From Methylophilaceae bacterium (GTDB lineage Bacteria; Pseudomonadota; Gammaproteobacteria; Burkholderiales; Methylophilaceae), in NCBI GenBank assembly GCA_018398995.1, contig CP073759.1, forward strand, positions 1,318,311 through 1,382,310: a stretch of DNA of 64,000 nucleotides, in the 5' to 3' direction. The position numbers and the translations under genes were made by a program. The first letter of the stretch is position 1. Each line of letters begins with the position of its first letter. The notes under the pieces were generated by a model that saw only the letters and a list, made by a program, of their open reading frames with translations, had not been told where the DNA came from and made no database searches. Positions 8,418-18,317 of the stretch are shown piece after piece.

Positions 8418-9815
8418 TTACAATACTTCCGCTGCAAAATCAGCTAGGCGAGAGCGTTCACCTCGGATTAGTGTCATATGGCCGTTGTGTGGCCAGTCCT
8501 TAAACCGATCCACTACGTAAGTGAGTCCAGAGCTACCTTCTGTCAAATATGGCGTATCAATCTGCTCAATATTACCCAGGCAGACAACTTTTGTTCCTGG
8601 CCCTGCGCGTGTAATCAGGGTTTTCATTTGTTTTGGTGTCAAGTTTTGCGCTTCATCAATAATCAGGAATTTATGTAAAAAAGTGCGTCCGCGCATAAAG
8701 TTAAGAGACTTTACTTTAATTCGAGTCCGAATCAGATCTTGGGTTGCCGCACGACCCCATTCACCAGCCTCTTCATCCGTCTTATTGAGAACATCTAAGT
8801 TATCCTCGAGAGCGCCCATCCAAGGCGCCATTTTTTCTTCTTCTGTACCAGGCAAGAATCCAATATCTTCACCAACTGGCACGGTAACGCGTGTCATAAT
8901 AATTTCTGAATAGATTTTTTTATCTAAGGTTTGTGTAAGCGCGGCTGCTAATGTTAACAGTGTTTTTCCCGTGCCTGCTTGGCCAAGCAGCGTGACAAAG
9001 TCGATATCTGGATCCATGAGCAAATTAAGCGCAAAATTTTGCTCACGATTACGTGCAGTAATGCCCCATACATTGTGTTTAGATTGTGAGTGATCTTGAA
9101 TGACTTGTAAAACGGCACTGTTATTCTCAATCTTACGGACGATGGAATGAAATGGTTTTTCATAGTCATAATAAATAAATTCATTCACCATAAAGCTGCT
9201 GACCAACGGGCCTGTAATGCGATAGTACATATTGCCAGAGTCTTGCCATGATTCCATATCTTTACTGTGATTTTCCCAAAAATCTTCTGGTAATTCTCTA
9301 CTGCCAGAGTAAAGTAAGTCAGTATCTTCTAATACTTTATCGTTGAAGTAGTCTTCTGCCAGTAGCCCCATAGCGCGGGCTTTGATGCGGATATTAATAT
9401 CTTTACTAACCAAAACAACTTCACGATTGGTCTGTTGTGTGTGTAGATTAAGGACAACGCTGATAATTTGATTGTCAGCTTTGCTACCAGCCAAACCGGG
9501 CAATTCTGTATTGATCTGATTAGTTTGAAGAAAGAGTCGTCCAGTGACATGTCGGTTGCCTTGGATAGCAAGCGGACAACCCTTAGCTAAATCAATTAAA
9601 TCAGTGCCAACAATTTCTTCTAAATAACGACTTGCTTGCCGAGCATTACGTGCAACTTCCGTCAATCCTTTTTTATTGTTATCAAGCTCTTCAAGGGTGA
9701 CCATTGGTAAAAAAATATCATGCTCTTCAAACCGAAACAGTGAGGATGGATCGTGCATCAATACATTGGTATCTAATACAAAGAGTTTTGTGGATGTCGA
9801 ATTTTTTTTTGCCAT
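8418..9815 (-). CDS. PhoH family protein with PIN domain (PhoH2 type)
   Basis: A 465-residue two-domain protein. The N-terminal PIN ribonuclease domain (about 9-150) keeps its acidic residues (Asp15 in FVLDTNVLM, Glu42/43, Asp114, Asp139). The C-terminal PhoH ATPase has Walker A GQAGTGKT (278-285) and Walker B FLIIDEAQN (383-391), plus the TVPVGEDIGFLPG loop. Such PIN-PhoH fusions act as sequence-specific RNA helicase/RNases in the characterised mycobacterial relatives; the role in this bacterium is unknown. It is 44 bases from lplT and 25 bases downstream of bcp, so the three minus-strand genes may be cotranscribed. Confidence 0.88.
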   Translation of the reverse strand: MAKKNSTSTKLFVLDTNVLMHDPSSLFRFEEHDIFLPMVTLEELDNNKKGLTEVARNARQASRYLEEIVGTDLIDLAKGCPLAIQGNRHVTGRLFLQTNQINTELPGLAGSKADNQIISVVLNLHTQQTNREVVLVSKDINIRIKARAMGLLAEDYFNDKVLEDTDLLYSGSRELPEDFWENHSKDMESWQDSGNMYYRITGPLVSSFMVNEFIYYDYEKPFHSIVRKIENNSAVLQVIQDHSQSKHNVWGITARNREQNFALNLLMDPDIDFVTLLGQAGTGKTLLTLAAALTQTLDKKIYSEIIMTRVTVPVGEDIGFLPGTEEEKMAPWMGALEDNLDVLNKTDEEAGEWGRAATQDLIRTRIKVKSLNFMRGRTFLHKFLIIDEAQNLTPKQMKTLITRAGPGTKVVCLGNIEQIDTPYLTEGSSGLTYVVDRFKDWPHNGHMTLIRGERSRLADFAAEVL

Positions 9816-9840
9816 AAGAGAAATGATTAAGTATAAATGG

Positions 9841-10296
9841 TTAAATGGATTGTATAAATGCCAAGACTTCTTCTACATGTCCGTTCACTTTTACTTTACG
9901 CCATTCTTTAATGAGGGTGCCGTTTTTATCGATAACAAAAGTGCTGCGCTCGATGCCACGAACTTGTTTGCCATACATGTTTTTCATTTTAATCACATCA
10001 AATAAATGACAGGCTTCTTCTTCTGCATCTGAAAGCAATTCAAATGGCAGGCTAAACTTAGCTTTGAAGTTTTCGTGTGATGGTAAGCTATCACGAGAAA
10101 TGCCAACAATTTCTGTATTGGCCGCCTGAAAGGCAGAATAAAAATCTCTAAATTGCATGCCTTGTGTAGTGCAGCCAGGCGTAGCATCTTTGGGATAAAA
10201 ATAGATGACTAGATTTTTACCTAAATAATTTGAGCGTTTAAATGTGTGATCGCTGGTTGCGGGAAGTTCGAAATCTGGAACAGTTTGATTAAGCAT
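9841..10296 (-). CDS. bcp: Thiol peroxidase, Bcp/PrxQ-type peroxiredoxin
   Basis: Cytoplasmic peroxiredoxin that reduces hydrogen peroxide and alkyl hydroperoxides. The 151-residue protein has the peroxidatic Cys42 in DATPGCTTQ and the supporting YPKD segment. In E. coli Bcp the resolving cysteine lies five residues after the peroxidatic one; here that position is Met47 (GCTTQGMQFRD), so this is an atypical form. A third-helix Cys96 in EEEACHLF is the only other cysteine and could serve as alternative resolver, or the enzyme works as a 1-Cys type with an external thiol. The start ATG 10296 is unambiguous. Confidence 0.92.
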   Translation of the reverse strand: MLNQTVPDFELPATSDHTFKRSNYLGKNLVIYFYPKDATPGCTTQGMQFRDFYSAFQAANTEIVGISRDSLPSHENFKAKFSLPFELLSDAEEEACHLFDVIKMKNMYGKQVRGIERSTFVIDKNGTLIKEWRKVKVNGHVEEVLAFIQSI

Positions 10297-10455
10297 AAAT
10301 TTATTTTATCTATATGATTGATAGTCACGATATTTGTTTGAGTGGCTATATGAAAGACAGTTCTATTGTTGTAAAAATTAGCAATTAAAGCAAGTAGAAT
10401 CGAAAGAAATTTATTCTTATGATGGTGTTATTGAATTGGTGGTTACAGCATGCTA

Positions 10456-11916
10456 CTACTGCGGGAATTGCAATGTAATTTGGGTGCCAGGATGTGCCGT
10501 TGTTTGAAACTTAATCGTGCCATTCAGCACCTCACATGCCTTAAAAGCGAAAGGGATACCTAAGCCTGTGCCAAATCTTTTAGTCGATCTGCCTGGACTA
10601 AATGCATTAGCTAAGGGAGTAAAAGGCATCCCGCCGCCTTGATCTATAATGTTAATTTCGAATATCTTCTGTTTTAATGAAGTGCTGAATTGAATTTGGC
10701 TATTTGGAGGGGATGCTTCAATCGCATTCAAAATCAGGTTATAAAACACTTGTTCCAGTAAATGTTCATCAGTTAGCAAGTATTGTTTTTCGGGCTTGAC
10801 GCTTATCACCAGCTTAATCTGCTTCTCTTGCAGCTTTGGTTGCAATGGCACAATGGCACTGTCTACGATTTTTTTGAATAACACATGACTAAAAGCGGGT
10901 TTTACGGGATGTAAATAAGCGAGTAAAGAAGTGGTCCAGCGCTCTAGCCTATCCACGGTATTAATGATGCCATTGATTGATTCCTGCGTATCTTTGTCGT
11001 CCTTATTCACATCAATCACTTGTGCCGTTGCCCGGATGCTAGCGAGTGGATTTCTGATGTTGTGCGCCAGCATTGGGACAAGCAGACCAAGGGCGGCTTG
11101 CTTTTCTGTGCGCACTAAGGCATTGCGGCTTTCTGCTAAATCGTCAGCCATTTTATTAATTTCTAGGGATAGAATCGAGAGTTCTTCCGCTCCCGTGCTG
11201 GGCACTTGATGCGCTAAATTGCCAGCACTAATTTCTCTTGTTGCTTTCATCATGGCATGAATTGGATTAACAATGGCACGTTTTAGAAAAATACGGGACA
11301 CGATCAGTAAAAGACCAGCCAATAAAACAGGGATGATTAATATGATAATTGAGGCTTTTTTGGCGTCTTCTAGGCGCATTTTTAGTTCATTTTGCTTTAA
11401 TGTTAGTAAGTTTTCTGCGCGTTTAGAAACAGTTTCATAACGACTAAAGATGCCAGTTTCCATATCGTGATAGAGTCTTTTGCGAGATTCGCTGTTAGGG
11501 CTAGCTTGATACTGAAGAAACATACTAGGTGCTTCTGCAACAAACACTTGATAATTTTCTTTCAAATCGGCAATGGCTTTTTGCTCAGCAGAACCAACTG
11601 CTAATTTTTCTAACCTTTTAAAATGTATCAGAATAGATTGCGTATAGCTGTTGTATTCTTCAATTGCGTTGTTGTCACTCAAAAGGAAGGCATCAAATAG
11701 TTCTTTCATTTGACGGTAGAGATCACCACGGGTTTGTTGAATTTCCTGCACTAGAATATGAATCCGCTGTGATTCTTTAGCTGACTTATCCCATAAATGA
11801 ATGCCGAAAACACCCCCCATGACTGCCAGCAAAATCAATATGATAAAAATTAACTCATGAGCTAAAAGCAAGTCTCTCAGCGATTTTTTTTTGATTATAT
11901 TGGTCAGCCTAGCCAT
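10456..11916 (-). CDS. Membrane sensor histidine kinase (orphan)
   Basis: A 486-residue two-component kinase. TM1 at about 22-42, a roughly 145-residue helical periplasmic domain rich in charged residues, TM2 at 189-209, HAMP at 210-265, the phosphoacceptor His285 in AHNIRNPLASIRA, and a HATPase domain with Asn396 (NLILNAIEAS), DQGGGMP (G1, about 424) and GTGLGIPF (G2, about 448). A longer frame upstream would overlap tonB extensively, so ATG 11916, which overlaps the tonB stop by 8 bases, is preferred. No response regulator lies nearby, so its partner is unknown. Tight coupling with tonB suggests cotranscription. Confidence 0.87.
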   Translation of the reverse strand: MARLTNIIKKKSLRDLLLAHELIFIILILLAVMGGVFGIHLWDKSAKESQRIHILVQEIQQTRGDLYRQMKELFDAFLLSDNNAIEEYNSYTQSILIHFKRLEKLAVGSAEQKAIADLKENYQVFVAEAPSMFLQYQASPNSESRKRLYHDMETGIFSRYETVSKRAENLLTLKQNELKMRLEDAKKASIIILIIPVLLAGLLLIVSRIFLKRAIVNPIHAMMKATREISAGNLAHQVPSTGAEELSILSLEINKMADDLAESRNALVRTEKQAALGLLVPMLAHNIRNPLASIRATAQVIDVNKDDKDTQESINGIINTVDRLERWTTSLLAYLHPVKPAFSHVLFKKIVDSAIVPLQPKLQEKQIKLVISVKPEKQYLLTDEHLLEQVFYNLILNAIEASPPNSQIQFSTSLKQKIFEINIIDQGGGMPFTPLANAFSPGRSTKRFGTGLGIPFAFKACEVLNGTIKFQTTAHPGTQITLQFPQ

Positions 11917-12658
11917 TTGCGAGTTTAAAGGCAACAGGGACTGAGATATTGAATATATTGCCTTGAAGTACTTTTGGCGGTGCAGGAAAAGGAGATGCTT
12001 TTTCAACCATTTCTAATGCGCGTTTATCCAAAGCGTCGTATCCACTGCTTTCGCGTACGATGGCAGACAATACATTGCCATGGTTATCAATTTGAAGATC
12101 CAGTACAACAGTGCCTTCCCAGCCTCGTCTCTCAGCAATTTTAGGATAAGATTTATGCTTTGCAATGGCACGTCCCAATAAGTTTCCATAAGCATTTCTG
12201 GCACTATCAATGTCAACTTGACTAGGCCCGGGAGGGGGCTCTATAACGGTTGGGGGTGTTGGTGCGACGAATTCTGATTTTCGGTTTGTGGTTGGCGCTA
12301 CCGCAATGACCTCTTCAATCTCAGTACTGGGCGCATCCTCTGTTTGCGGGGCAGGATCTGGTGGTGTAATCTGCTTAATTGGTGTTGGCTTAATGATTGG
12401 CTTTGGTTTTTTTTTAATGGGCTTTGGTTTTGGCGGCTCAGGCACTTCAACTGGAGGTGAAGGTTCTTCGATAGCTGCTGATGCAGCTGGTTCTGGTTGT
12501 AGCAACTCAATTTTTAATATTTGTATTTCTTGTTTCGCGTCAGAAAAATCAAAGTTAGGCACGACCACTACAGCAAGTGCATGCACAAATATTGAGGCTG
12601 TTACAGCCCAAATGATGCCCCTCCCATCAAGGCGCTGGCGGTTAATTATTATATCCAA
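11909..12658 (-). CDS. tonB: TonB family energy transducer
   Basis: Links the inner-membrane proton motive force to outer-membrane TonB-dependent receptors. The 249-residue protein has one N-terminal anchor (IIWAVTASIFVHALAVVVV, about 15-33), a long Pro/Lys/Glu-rich periplasmic spacer with repeated PKPKP-type units (about 55-150), and a C-terminal TonB domain with YPKIAERRGWEGTVVLDLQI and the closing PVAFKLANG. ExbB/ExbD are not adjacent. The gene overlaps the following histidine kinase by 8 bases. In methylotrophs that use XoxF, TonB-dependent uptake can serve lanthanides as well as iron, but nothing here specifies the substrate. Confidence 0.9.
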   Translation of the reverse strand: MDIIINRQRLDGRGIIWAVTASIFVHALAVVVVPNFDFSDAKQEIQILKIELLQPEPAASAAIEEPSPPVEVPEPPKPKPIKKKPKPIIKPTPIKQITPPDPAPQTEDAPSTEIEEVIAVAPTTNRKSEFVAPTPPTVIEPPPGPSQVDIDSARNAYGNLLGRAIAKHKSYPKIAERRGWEGTVVLDLQIDNHGNVLSAIVRESSGYDALDKRALEMVEKASPFPAPPKVLQGNIFNISVPVAFKLANG

Positions 12659-12758
12659 AGCAATATTTTTTAAAAGTTAAGCGTTTGATTATACTATGGC
12701 TGGCGTGACTTTGTTAACTTGGCAATGTGCGCCACTATCGTCAACATCATCAAAGGTG

Positions 12759-14021
12759 CTAGATTGCTCCACTAAAAGGTTGTATGTTGACTAGCGTATC
12801 GATTTCGCAATCACCTACGGATTCATCCAGTACGATAAAGCAATTAGCTTTGCTCATACTGCTTAAAATGCCGGAGCCTTGATTGGCTAAGGGTTTTACT
12901 TTCCACTGTTTATTTTCTTCAAATAACACGCCACGCTGAAATTCAGTGCGCCCTTTAGCCTTTTTAATGGGTGCGGAGCAAGGGAGCATAAACATCGGCG
13001 ATGTGCTTGTGGTCCTCCCCATAAGCTGCCATAAGGCTTGTTTTACAAATTGATAAAATGTCACCATAGTAGAAACAGGGTTTCCTGGCAATCCAAAATA
13101 ATGCGCATGACCTACTTTGCCATACGCCAATGGGCGGCCTGGTTTCATATTGATTTTCCAGAATAAAACTTCTCCATGCTTTGCAAGCAATGTCTTCATA
13201 TAATCAGCTTCGCCGACTGAAACGCCGCCACTGGTAATGATGACATCATGATGAAGAGCTGCGTCTAATAACGTTTTTTCAAGTAAGTCTGGTATATCTG
13301 GCACTACGCCTAAATCTGTAATGCAGGTATTTAATTGGCTTAACATACCGTAAATTGTGTAGCGATTACTGTCATAAACTTGCCCTTTTTTCAGCGGCTT
13401 GCCAACACTGACTAGTTCATCACCTGTACTAAAAAAAGCCACCTTTAATTGACGGTTGACCGCAATCTGATCAATGCCTAAAGAAGCCAGCAATCCCATG
13501 TCGGCAGCTTGTATTTGATGTCCTTTGTGTAAGACCACCTCCCCAATTTTTAAATCTTCACCAGCCAAACGTACATTAGCCCCTTTTGTTGGCGCTTCTA
13601 AAACATGAATATACTCGCCCTTATTAACGGTTTTTTCTTGCATCACTACGGTATCAGCGCCTTGTGGGATCATCGCACCTGTCATAATTTTGACGCATTC
13701 TCCCGCTTTTACGTTTTGGCTAAATGGTCTGCCCGCAAATGCAGTGCCGATGATTTTAATCATTTTGATGCCGTCACTATGTTGATAAGCAAAGCCATCC
13801 ATCGCGCTATTATGATGATTGGGAACATTGCTGGGGGAGATAACATCTTCTGCTAAGATATATCCTAAACTATCACGTATAGATAGCGTTTCTGTCTCCA
13901 CAATTGGATTCAAAAATTGTTGAATAAAGTGACGTGCTTGTTGCACAGACATGGCATTTGGATCGTAATCATCCATGCAACTTGGATTGGTAGCGAGTTG
14001 AGTTAAGGTTGTTTTAGTCAT
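12759..14021 (-). CDS. moeA: Molybdopterin molybdenumtransferase MoeA
   Basis: Inserts molybdate into adenylated molybdopterin to give active Moco. The 420-residue length and motifs fit the family: HHNSAMDGFAY near residue 70, GAMIPQGADTVVMQE, SGGVSVGEADY and KPGRPLAYG, and the closing domain. It is the last gene of the minus-strand operon moaA-mobA-mobB-moeA, overlapping mobB by 8 bases. The cofactor is needed by FdsA, encoded divergently a few kilobases away. Start ATG 14021 fits the overlap pattern. Confidence 0.94.
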   Translation of the reverse strand: MTKTTLTQLATNPSCMDDYDPNAMSVQQARHFIQQFLNPIVETETLSIRDSLGYILAEDVISPSNVPNHHNSAMDGFAYQHSDGIKMIKIIGTAFAGRPFSQNVKAGECVKIMTGAMIPQGADTVVMQEKTVNKGEYIHVLEAPTKGANVRLAGEDLKIGEVVLHKGHQIQAADMGLLASLGIDQIAVNRQLKVAFFSTGDELVSVGKPLKKGQVYDSNRYTIYGMLSQLNTCITDLGVVPDIPDLLEKTLLDAALHHDVIITSGGVSVGEADYMKTLLAKHGEVLFWKINMKPGRPLAYGKVGHAHYFGLPGNPVSTMVTFYQFVKQALWQLMGRTTSTSPMFMLPCSAPIKKAKGRTEFQRGVLFEENKQWKVKPLANQGSGILSSMSKANCFIVLDESVGDCEIDTLVNIQPFSGAI

Positions 14022-14544
14022 GCTGTTTTTGCATCCATTTTAAAATAAACGTACAGATTGCTTGCGGGTCATTCAGTGGTAATTGCGGCTTTGTGCAGAC
14101 TATTGGTTTATCACAAGCCACCGCAATAATATTGTCATCATTTTCAACCAATAGCGGTAAACCTAAACCAGGTCGGTGTACTTCAATTTTGGGGATATTA
14201 GCTTGTTTAAAACCTTCCACTAAGACTAAGTCAGCATACGCATTGTTTAGTTGTTCAATCATCGCTGTTAAATCCGCTTCGCCATTGTGATGAGAGGTGC
14301 CTTGCATCTCTGTCATGAGTGCCCAGCGTCTGTCTGAAGCAATGAGTGTTTGCACGGCACCCGCTTCGCGAATGTTGTAACTATCCTTACCAACATGGTC
14401 AATATCAAATTTGTGATGCGCATGTTTAATCACCGAAACACGAATCTGTTTTGCTGCTAGTAAAGGAATAAGCTGCGTAATGATGGTGGTTTTGCCTGCA
14501 TTGCTGCCAGCTGCAACAATGCCTAAAATTGGTAACTTAATCAT
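14014..14544 (-). CDS. mobB: Molybdopterin-guanine dinucleotide biosynthesis protein MobB
   Basis: A 176-residue P-loop GTPase that assists MobA in attaching GMP to molybdopterin. The P-loop appears as AAGSNAGKTT near residues 11-20, followed by VSVIKHAHH and the FDIDHVGKDSYNIREAGA segment typical of MobB. Overlaps of 8 bases with both mobA (upstream) and moeA (downstream) indicate translational coupling in one operon. Confidence 0.93.
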   Translation of the reverse strand: MIKLPILGIVAAGSNAGKTTIITQLIPLLAAKQIRVSVIKHAHHKFDIDHVGKDSYNIREAGAVQTLIASDRRWALMTEMQGTSHHNGEADLTAMIEQLNNAYADLVLVEGFKQANIPKIEVHRPGLGLPLLVENDDNIIAVACDKPIVCTKPQLPLNDPQAICTFILKWMQKQHD

Positions 14545-15127
14545 GACTTAATTTTAATGCCAAAGTTTCCAAATCTTCAACCGTATTCACGTTGACAAAA
14601 GCGTCATTGCAATCGTCGAATGAAACTTCGGTGTACGCCAAACTTTTCTGCCATAGGTTTACCTTGCGGTTACCTTGCGCAATGAATGCAGTCAGAGAGG
14701 GGAGTACGGATTGTTTCATTAAGCAAAAAACAGGGTGAGCAAATCCGCCACTTGTGGCAACTGCAATTTCAGCATTTTGCATTGTAAGACTATGCAATAG
14801 CCGGCTAGATAAGTCTTCAGGTATGAATGGAGAATCACATGGCGTGGTTAACAGATAAGCATGTTTGCAATGTTGTAGTCCAACACTAAACCCAGCTAAA
14901 GGCCCGATAAAGTGTGGTTGCTCATCTTGCAATACAGGCAAGCCAAGTAATTGATATTGGCTAATCTCGCGGTTGGCATTAATGAGTATTTGATCAACTT
15001 GTGGTTTTAGCCGATCAATAACATATTGAATAAAAGGCTGTTGTTGTAACCGAACCAAACCTTTATCAACCCCCCCCATTCTTGTTGCTCTACCACCTGA
15101 AAGAATAATAGCTGAAATGGCAGTCAT
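14537..15127 (-). CDS. mobA: Molybdenum cofactor guanylyltransferase MobA
   Basis: Transfers GMP from GTP to Mo-molybdopterin, giving the MGD form that the formate dehydrogenase uses. The nucleotide-binding opening ILSGGRATRMGGVDKGLV is diagnostic, as is TTPCDSPFIP with the metal-binding Asp. I place the start at ATG 15127, which gives 196 residues and a 10-base gap to moaA; a longer frame would overlap moaA by 65 bases and add a non-homologous N terminus. Confidence 0.93.
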   Translation of the reverse strand: MTAISAIILSGGRATRMGGVDKGLVRLQQQPFIQYVIDRLKPQVDQILINANREISQYQLLGLPVLQDEQPHFIGPLAGFSVGLQHCKHAYLLTTPCDSPFIPEDLSSRLLHSLTMQNAEIAVATSGGFAHPVFCLMKQSVLPSLTAFIAQGNRKVNLWQKSLAYTEVSFDDCNDAFVNVNTVEDLETLALKLSHD

Positions 15128-15137
15128 GACGATAAAC

Positions 15138-16139
15138 TTATCCGCCAGTATGTGACATGAATCTGACCACAGCAGGCGTTGCACGTTGCAAATCAAAATC
15201 ATGGCCTTTAGGTTTGATTTTCATACTGTTGATAATCGCTTCCATTAATGGCGCGTCGTTATTGGGATTGTTCCTTAATAAAGGCATTAACTCTATATTG
15301 TCTTCTTGACCAAGGCATAAATAGAGTTCACCTTGGCATGTGATGCGGATACGGTTGCAGCTTTCGCAAAAGTTATGACTATGTGGCGAGATAAAACCAA
15401 TTTTTGTTTGCTTATCAGCTACACGCCAATATCTAGCTGGACCACCTGTCGATTCTGTGCTTGGTAGTAGCAAGTACTTACTTTTTAGTTGATTTAGTGT
15501 GTCATTATTACTCACAAAAGTGTTTTCGCGGTCATGGTTGACATCGCCTAAGGGCATTTCTTCAATGAAGCTAATATCGATGTGTTTATCAATGGCAAAT
15601 TGTACTAAATCGAAGACTTCGTCATCATTGATGCCGCGCATTAAAACGGTATTGAGTTTGATACCTTCAAACCTTTGCTCAATGGCGCTATCAATGCCTA
15701 ATAATACTTTTGCTAAATCGCCGGTACGCGTAATGGCTTTAAAACGCTCCGCATGCAAGCTATCTAATGAAATGTTAATACGTTTTACGCCCGCTTGTTT
15801 TAACTGTTGTGCTTGCTTGCTTAGTTGGCTGCCGTTGGTTGTCATGACTAATGCATCTAAGCCGCTTAACTGACCAATTGTTTCAAATAGCCATAATGCG
15901 TTTTTGCGAACCAAAGGTTCTCCTCCAGTAATGCGAACTTTTGTGACACCTAACTGGACAAATACCTTAACAATACGCGCACATTCTTCTAAAGTTAATA
16001 AGTCTATGCGTGGTAAAAAGGTCATATCTTCAGCCATGCAATATTGACAGCGGAAGTCGCAACGATCTGTAATCGACAGGCGAATATAGTCGATTTTTCT
16101 GCCGAATTGATCGATAAGCTGTTGTTGGGAGTTGACCAT
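15138..16139 (-). CDS. moaA: GTP 3',8-cyclase MoaA (radical SAM)
   Basis: Catalyses the first step of molybdopterin synthesis, converting GTP to 3',8-cyclo-GTP. In 333 residues it shows the radical-SAM cluster CDFRCQYC (Cys27, Cys31, Cys34), RITGGEPLVR, and the second C-terminal cluster motif FCESCNRIRITC. It ends in the essential Gly-Gly tail (SHTGG). First gene of the moaA-mobA-mobB-moeA unit and divergent from fdsG with a 129-base gap, so the two operons share a control region. moaC, moaD and moaE are not in the window. Confidence 0.95.
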   Translation of the reverse strand: MVNSQQQLIDQFGRKIDYIRLSITDRCDFRCQYCMAEDMTFLPRIDLLTLEECARIVKVFVQLGVTKVRITGGEPLVRKNALWLFETIGQLSGLDALVMTTNGSQLSKQAQQLKQAGVKRINISLDSLHAERFKAITRTGDLAKVLLGIDSAIEQRFEGIKLNTVLMRGINDDEVFDLVQFAIDKHIDISFIEEMPLGDVNHDRENTFVSNNDTLNQLKSKYLLLPSTESTGGPARYWRVADKQTKIGFISPHSHNFCESCNRIRITCQGELYLCLGQEDNIELMPLLRNNPNNDAPLMEAIINSMKIKPKGHDFDLQRATPAVVRFMSHTGG

Positions 16140-16268
16140 AATGTAAATTGGCGGTGCTGATATGAGAATTAAGTCATTATTCTATGCCATTTTTGGGGTT
16201 TAACAAGTAGTGTTTTAGGTATATCATTAGAGATTATTTACAATTGTGTAACATTTTTGGGGATCAGT

Positions 16269-16748
16269 TTGGCTAAACAGCTTTCTAACAGTGATTTGAA
16301 AAAAATAGAATCACATATTCTTGCTTATAAAAGCATGCCTGGAGGATTAATGCCTTTGTTACATGCCGTTCAGGATGATATTGGTTATGTCCCTGAAGAG
16401 ATTTATACACAAATTTCACAAGCATTGGCACTGTCTGTTGCTGAGGTGCATGGTTTTGTCACCTTTTATCATCATTTTAGAACGCACCCAGTTGGTAAGC
16501 ATGTGCTGCAAGTTTGTCGTGCTGAATCTTGCCAAGCAATGGGATCTGAAAAGTTAGAAGCTGATATTAAGGCGCAATTAGGCGTGAATTATCATGAGAC
16601 GACAGCCGATGGTGAGATAACATTATTGCCAGTGTATTGCTTAGGTAATTGCGCCTGTTCCCCTGCAGTTATGATGGATGACGAGGTTTATGGTCGAGTG
16701 GATGCGCAAGCAGTTGCTACTTTAGTCGGCGAGGTGAAAAATGGCTAA
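16269..16748 (+). CDS. fdsG: NAD-dependent formate dehydrogenase gamma subunit FdsG
   Basis: NuoE-like subunit carrying a [2Fe-2S] cluster in the soluble cytoplasmic formate dehydrogenase. Cluster cysteines appear as CRAESC and CLGNCAC, in the expected two-plus-two arrangement. The start is best placed at TTG 16269, six bases after GGGG (16259-16262); an in-frame TTG at 16257 lies before that ribosome site and is less likely. That gives 159 residues. It overlaps fdsB by 8 bases and opens the fdsGBACD operon. Confidence 0.93.
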   Translation: MAKQLSNSDLKKIESHILAYKSMPGGLMPLLHAVQDDIGYVPEEIYTQISQALALSVAEVHGFVTFYHHFRTHPVGKHVLQVCRAESCQAMGSEKLEADIKAQLGVNYHETTADGEITLLPVYCLGNCACSPAVMMDDEVYGRVDAQAVATLVGEVKNG

Positions 16749-18297
16749 GATTAAAGTATTTGTTCCAAGAGATTCGAGCGCACTCTCGCTAGGCGCTCAT
16801 CGCACAGCAGCTGCGATTGAAACAGAAGCAAAAAAACGTGGTATTGATATTGAGTTAATTAGAAATGGCTCGCGTGGTTTGTTCTGGATTGAGCCAATGG
16901 TCGAGGTTGAAACGGCAAAAGGTCGGATAGCTTATGCGCCCGTTAAGGCGGGTGATGTTGTCAGCTTATTTGAAGCTGATTTTATTCATGGTGGTGAGCA
17001 TAGGCTTTGTCTTGGATTAACGGACCATATCCCATATTTAAAAAATCAGCAGCGCTTAACCTTCGCTCGCGTCGGTATTACTGACCCGGTTTCGCTTGAC
17101 GATTATCTGGCGCATGACGGTTACAAAGGGCTTAACAACGCGCTAGCGATGACACAAGCCGATATCGTGAAAGCAGTGACAGACTCCGGTTTGCGTGGAC
17201 GTGGCGGTGCAGCATTTCCTACAGGGATTAAATGGAACACCGTTTTAGGTGCGCAAGGCGAGCAAAAATATATCGTATGTAATGCAGATGAAGGTGATTC
17301 TGGCACTTATTCTGACCGCATGATTATGGAGAACGATCCATTTGTATTGATAGAAGGTATGACGATTGCAGGCCTCGCAGTGGGTGCCACGCAAGGTTAT
17401 ATCTATTTGCGTAGTGAATACCCACATGCGTTGCATATATTAAATGAAGCAATTGCCAAGGCTTATACTAGTCATTATTTAGGCGATGATATATGTGGTT
17501 CTGGTAAGCGCTTTCATTTAGAAGTACGTCGCGCAGCTGGTGCTTATGTATGCGGAGAAGAAACCTCATTACTAGAAAGCCTAGAAGGCAAACGTGGCTT
17601 AGTGCGCTTTAAACCACCTTTACCTGCAATAGAAGGGTTATTTGGGAAACCAACGGTTGTCAATAATGTCATCAGCTTAGCAACTGTGCCAATTATTTTG
17701 GATAAAGGTGCACAGTATTATGCTGATTATGGGATGGGACGTTCACGTGGTACATTGCCCATTCAATTAGCGGGCAATATCAAACAAGGCGGCTTGGTTG
17801 AGCTGGCATTTGGCGTTACACTCAGGGAATTGCTTTATGATTATGGTGGTGGTTCAGCCAGTGGTCGGCCAATTCGCGCTGTACAAGTAGGCGGGCCGCT
17901 GGGTGCTTATTTGCCAGAGAGTCAATTTGATACACCTGTTGATTATGAATCATTTTCTAGTATTTGGGCAGTATTGGGTCACGGCGGAATAGTGGCTTTT
18001 GATGATACTGTCAATATGGCAAAAATGGCACGCTATGCATTTGAGTTTTGTGCAGTAGAAAGTTGTGGTAAATGTACGCCTTGCCGTATCGGCGCAGTAC
18101 GTGGGGTGGAAGTAATGGATAAGATAACCGCAGGCACTGAGCACTCAAAAAATATTCAAGTTTTACGAGATTTGTCCGATACTATGTTGAATGGGTCTCT
18201 ATGTGCGCTAGGCGGTATGACGCCTTATCCGGTTATTAGCGCGCTAAACCATTTCGGTGAAGATTTTGGACTTAATGAAAAAGAGAGTGTCGTTTAA
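16741..18297 (+). CDS. fdsB: NAD-dependent formate dehydrogenase beta subunit FdsB
   Basis: NuoF-like diaphorase subunit holding FMN and a [4Fe-4S] cluster; it reduces NAD+ with electrons from FdsA. An N-terminal thioredoxin-like domain without cluster cysteines (about 1-110) precedes the FMN/NAD domain with [10 protein letters not shown] and the [10 protein letters not shown] loop. The cluster motif [16 protein letters not shown] is near residue 440. The 518-residue length matches known FdsB. It overlaps fdsG by 8 bases and lies 20 bases before fdsA. Confidence 0.95.
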   Translation: MAKIKVFVPRDSSALSLGAHRTAAAIETEAKKRGIDIELIRNGSRGLFWIEPMVEVETAKGRIAYAPVKAGDVVSLFEADFIHGGEHRLCLGLTDHIPYLKNQQRLTFARVGITDPVSLDDYLAHDGYKGLNNALAMTQADIVKAVTDSGLRGRGGAAFPTGIKWNTVLGAQGEQKYIVCNADEGDSGTYSDRMIMENDPFVLIEGMTIAGLAVGATQGYIYLRSEYPHALHILNEAIAKAYTSHYLGDDICGSGKRFHLEVRRAAGAYVCGEETSLLESLEGKRGLVRFKPPLPAIEGLFGKPTVVNNVISLATVPIILDKGAQYYADYGMGRSRGTLPIQLAGNIKQGGLVELAFGVTLRELLYDYGGGSASGRPIRAVQVGGPLGAYLPESQFDTPVDYESFSSIWAVLGHGGIVAFDDTVNMAKMARYAFEFCAVESCGKCTPCRIGAVRGVEVMDKITAGTEHSKNIQVLRDLSDTMLNGSLCALGGMTPYPVISALNHFGEDFGLNEKESVV

Positions 18298-18317
18298 ATA
18301 CGACAAAGGATAACATC

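Noticed and set aside
12288-12680. Glycine/serine-rich plus-strand frame of 130 codons
   Set aside because: It is the antisense shadow of the Pro/Lys-rich spacer of tonB; composition is explained by that repeat.
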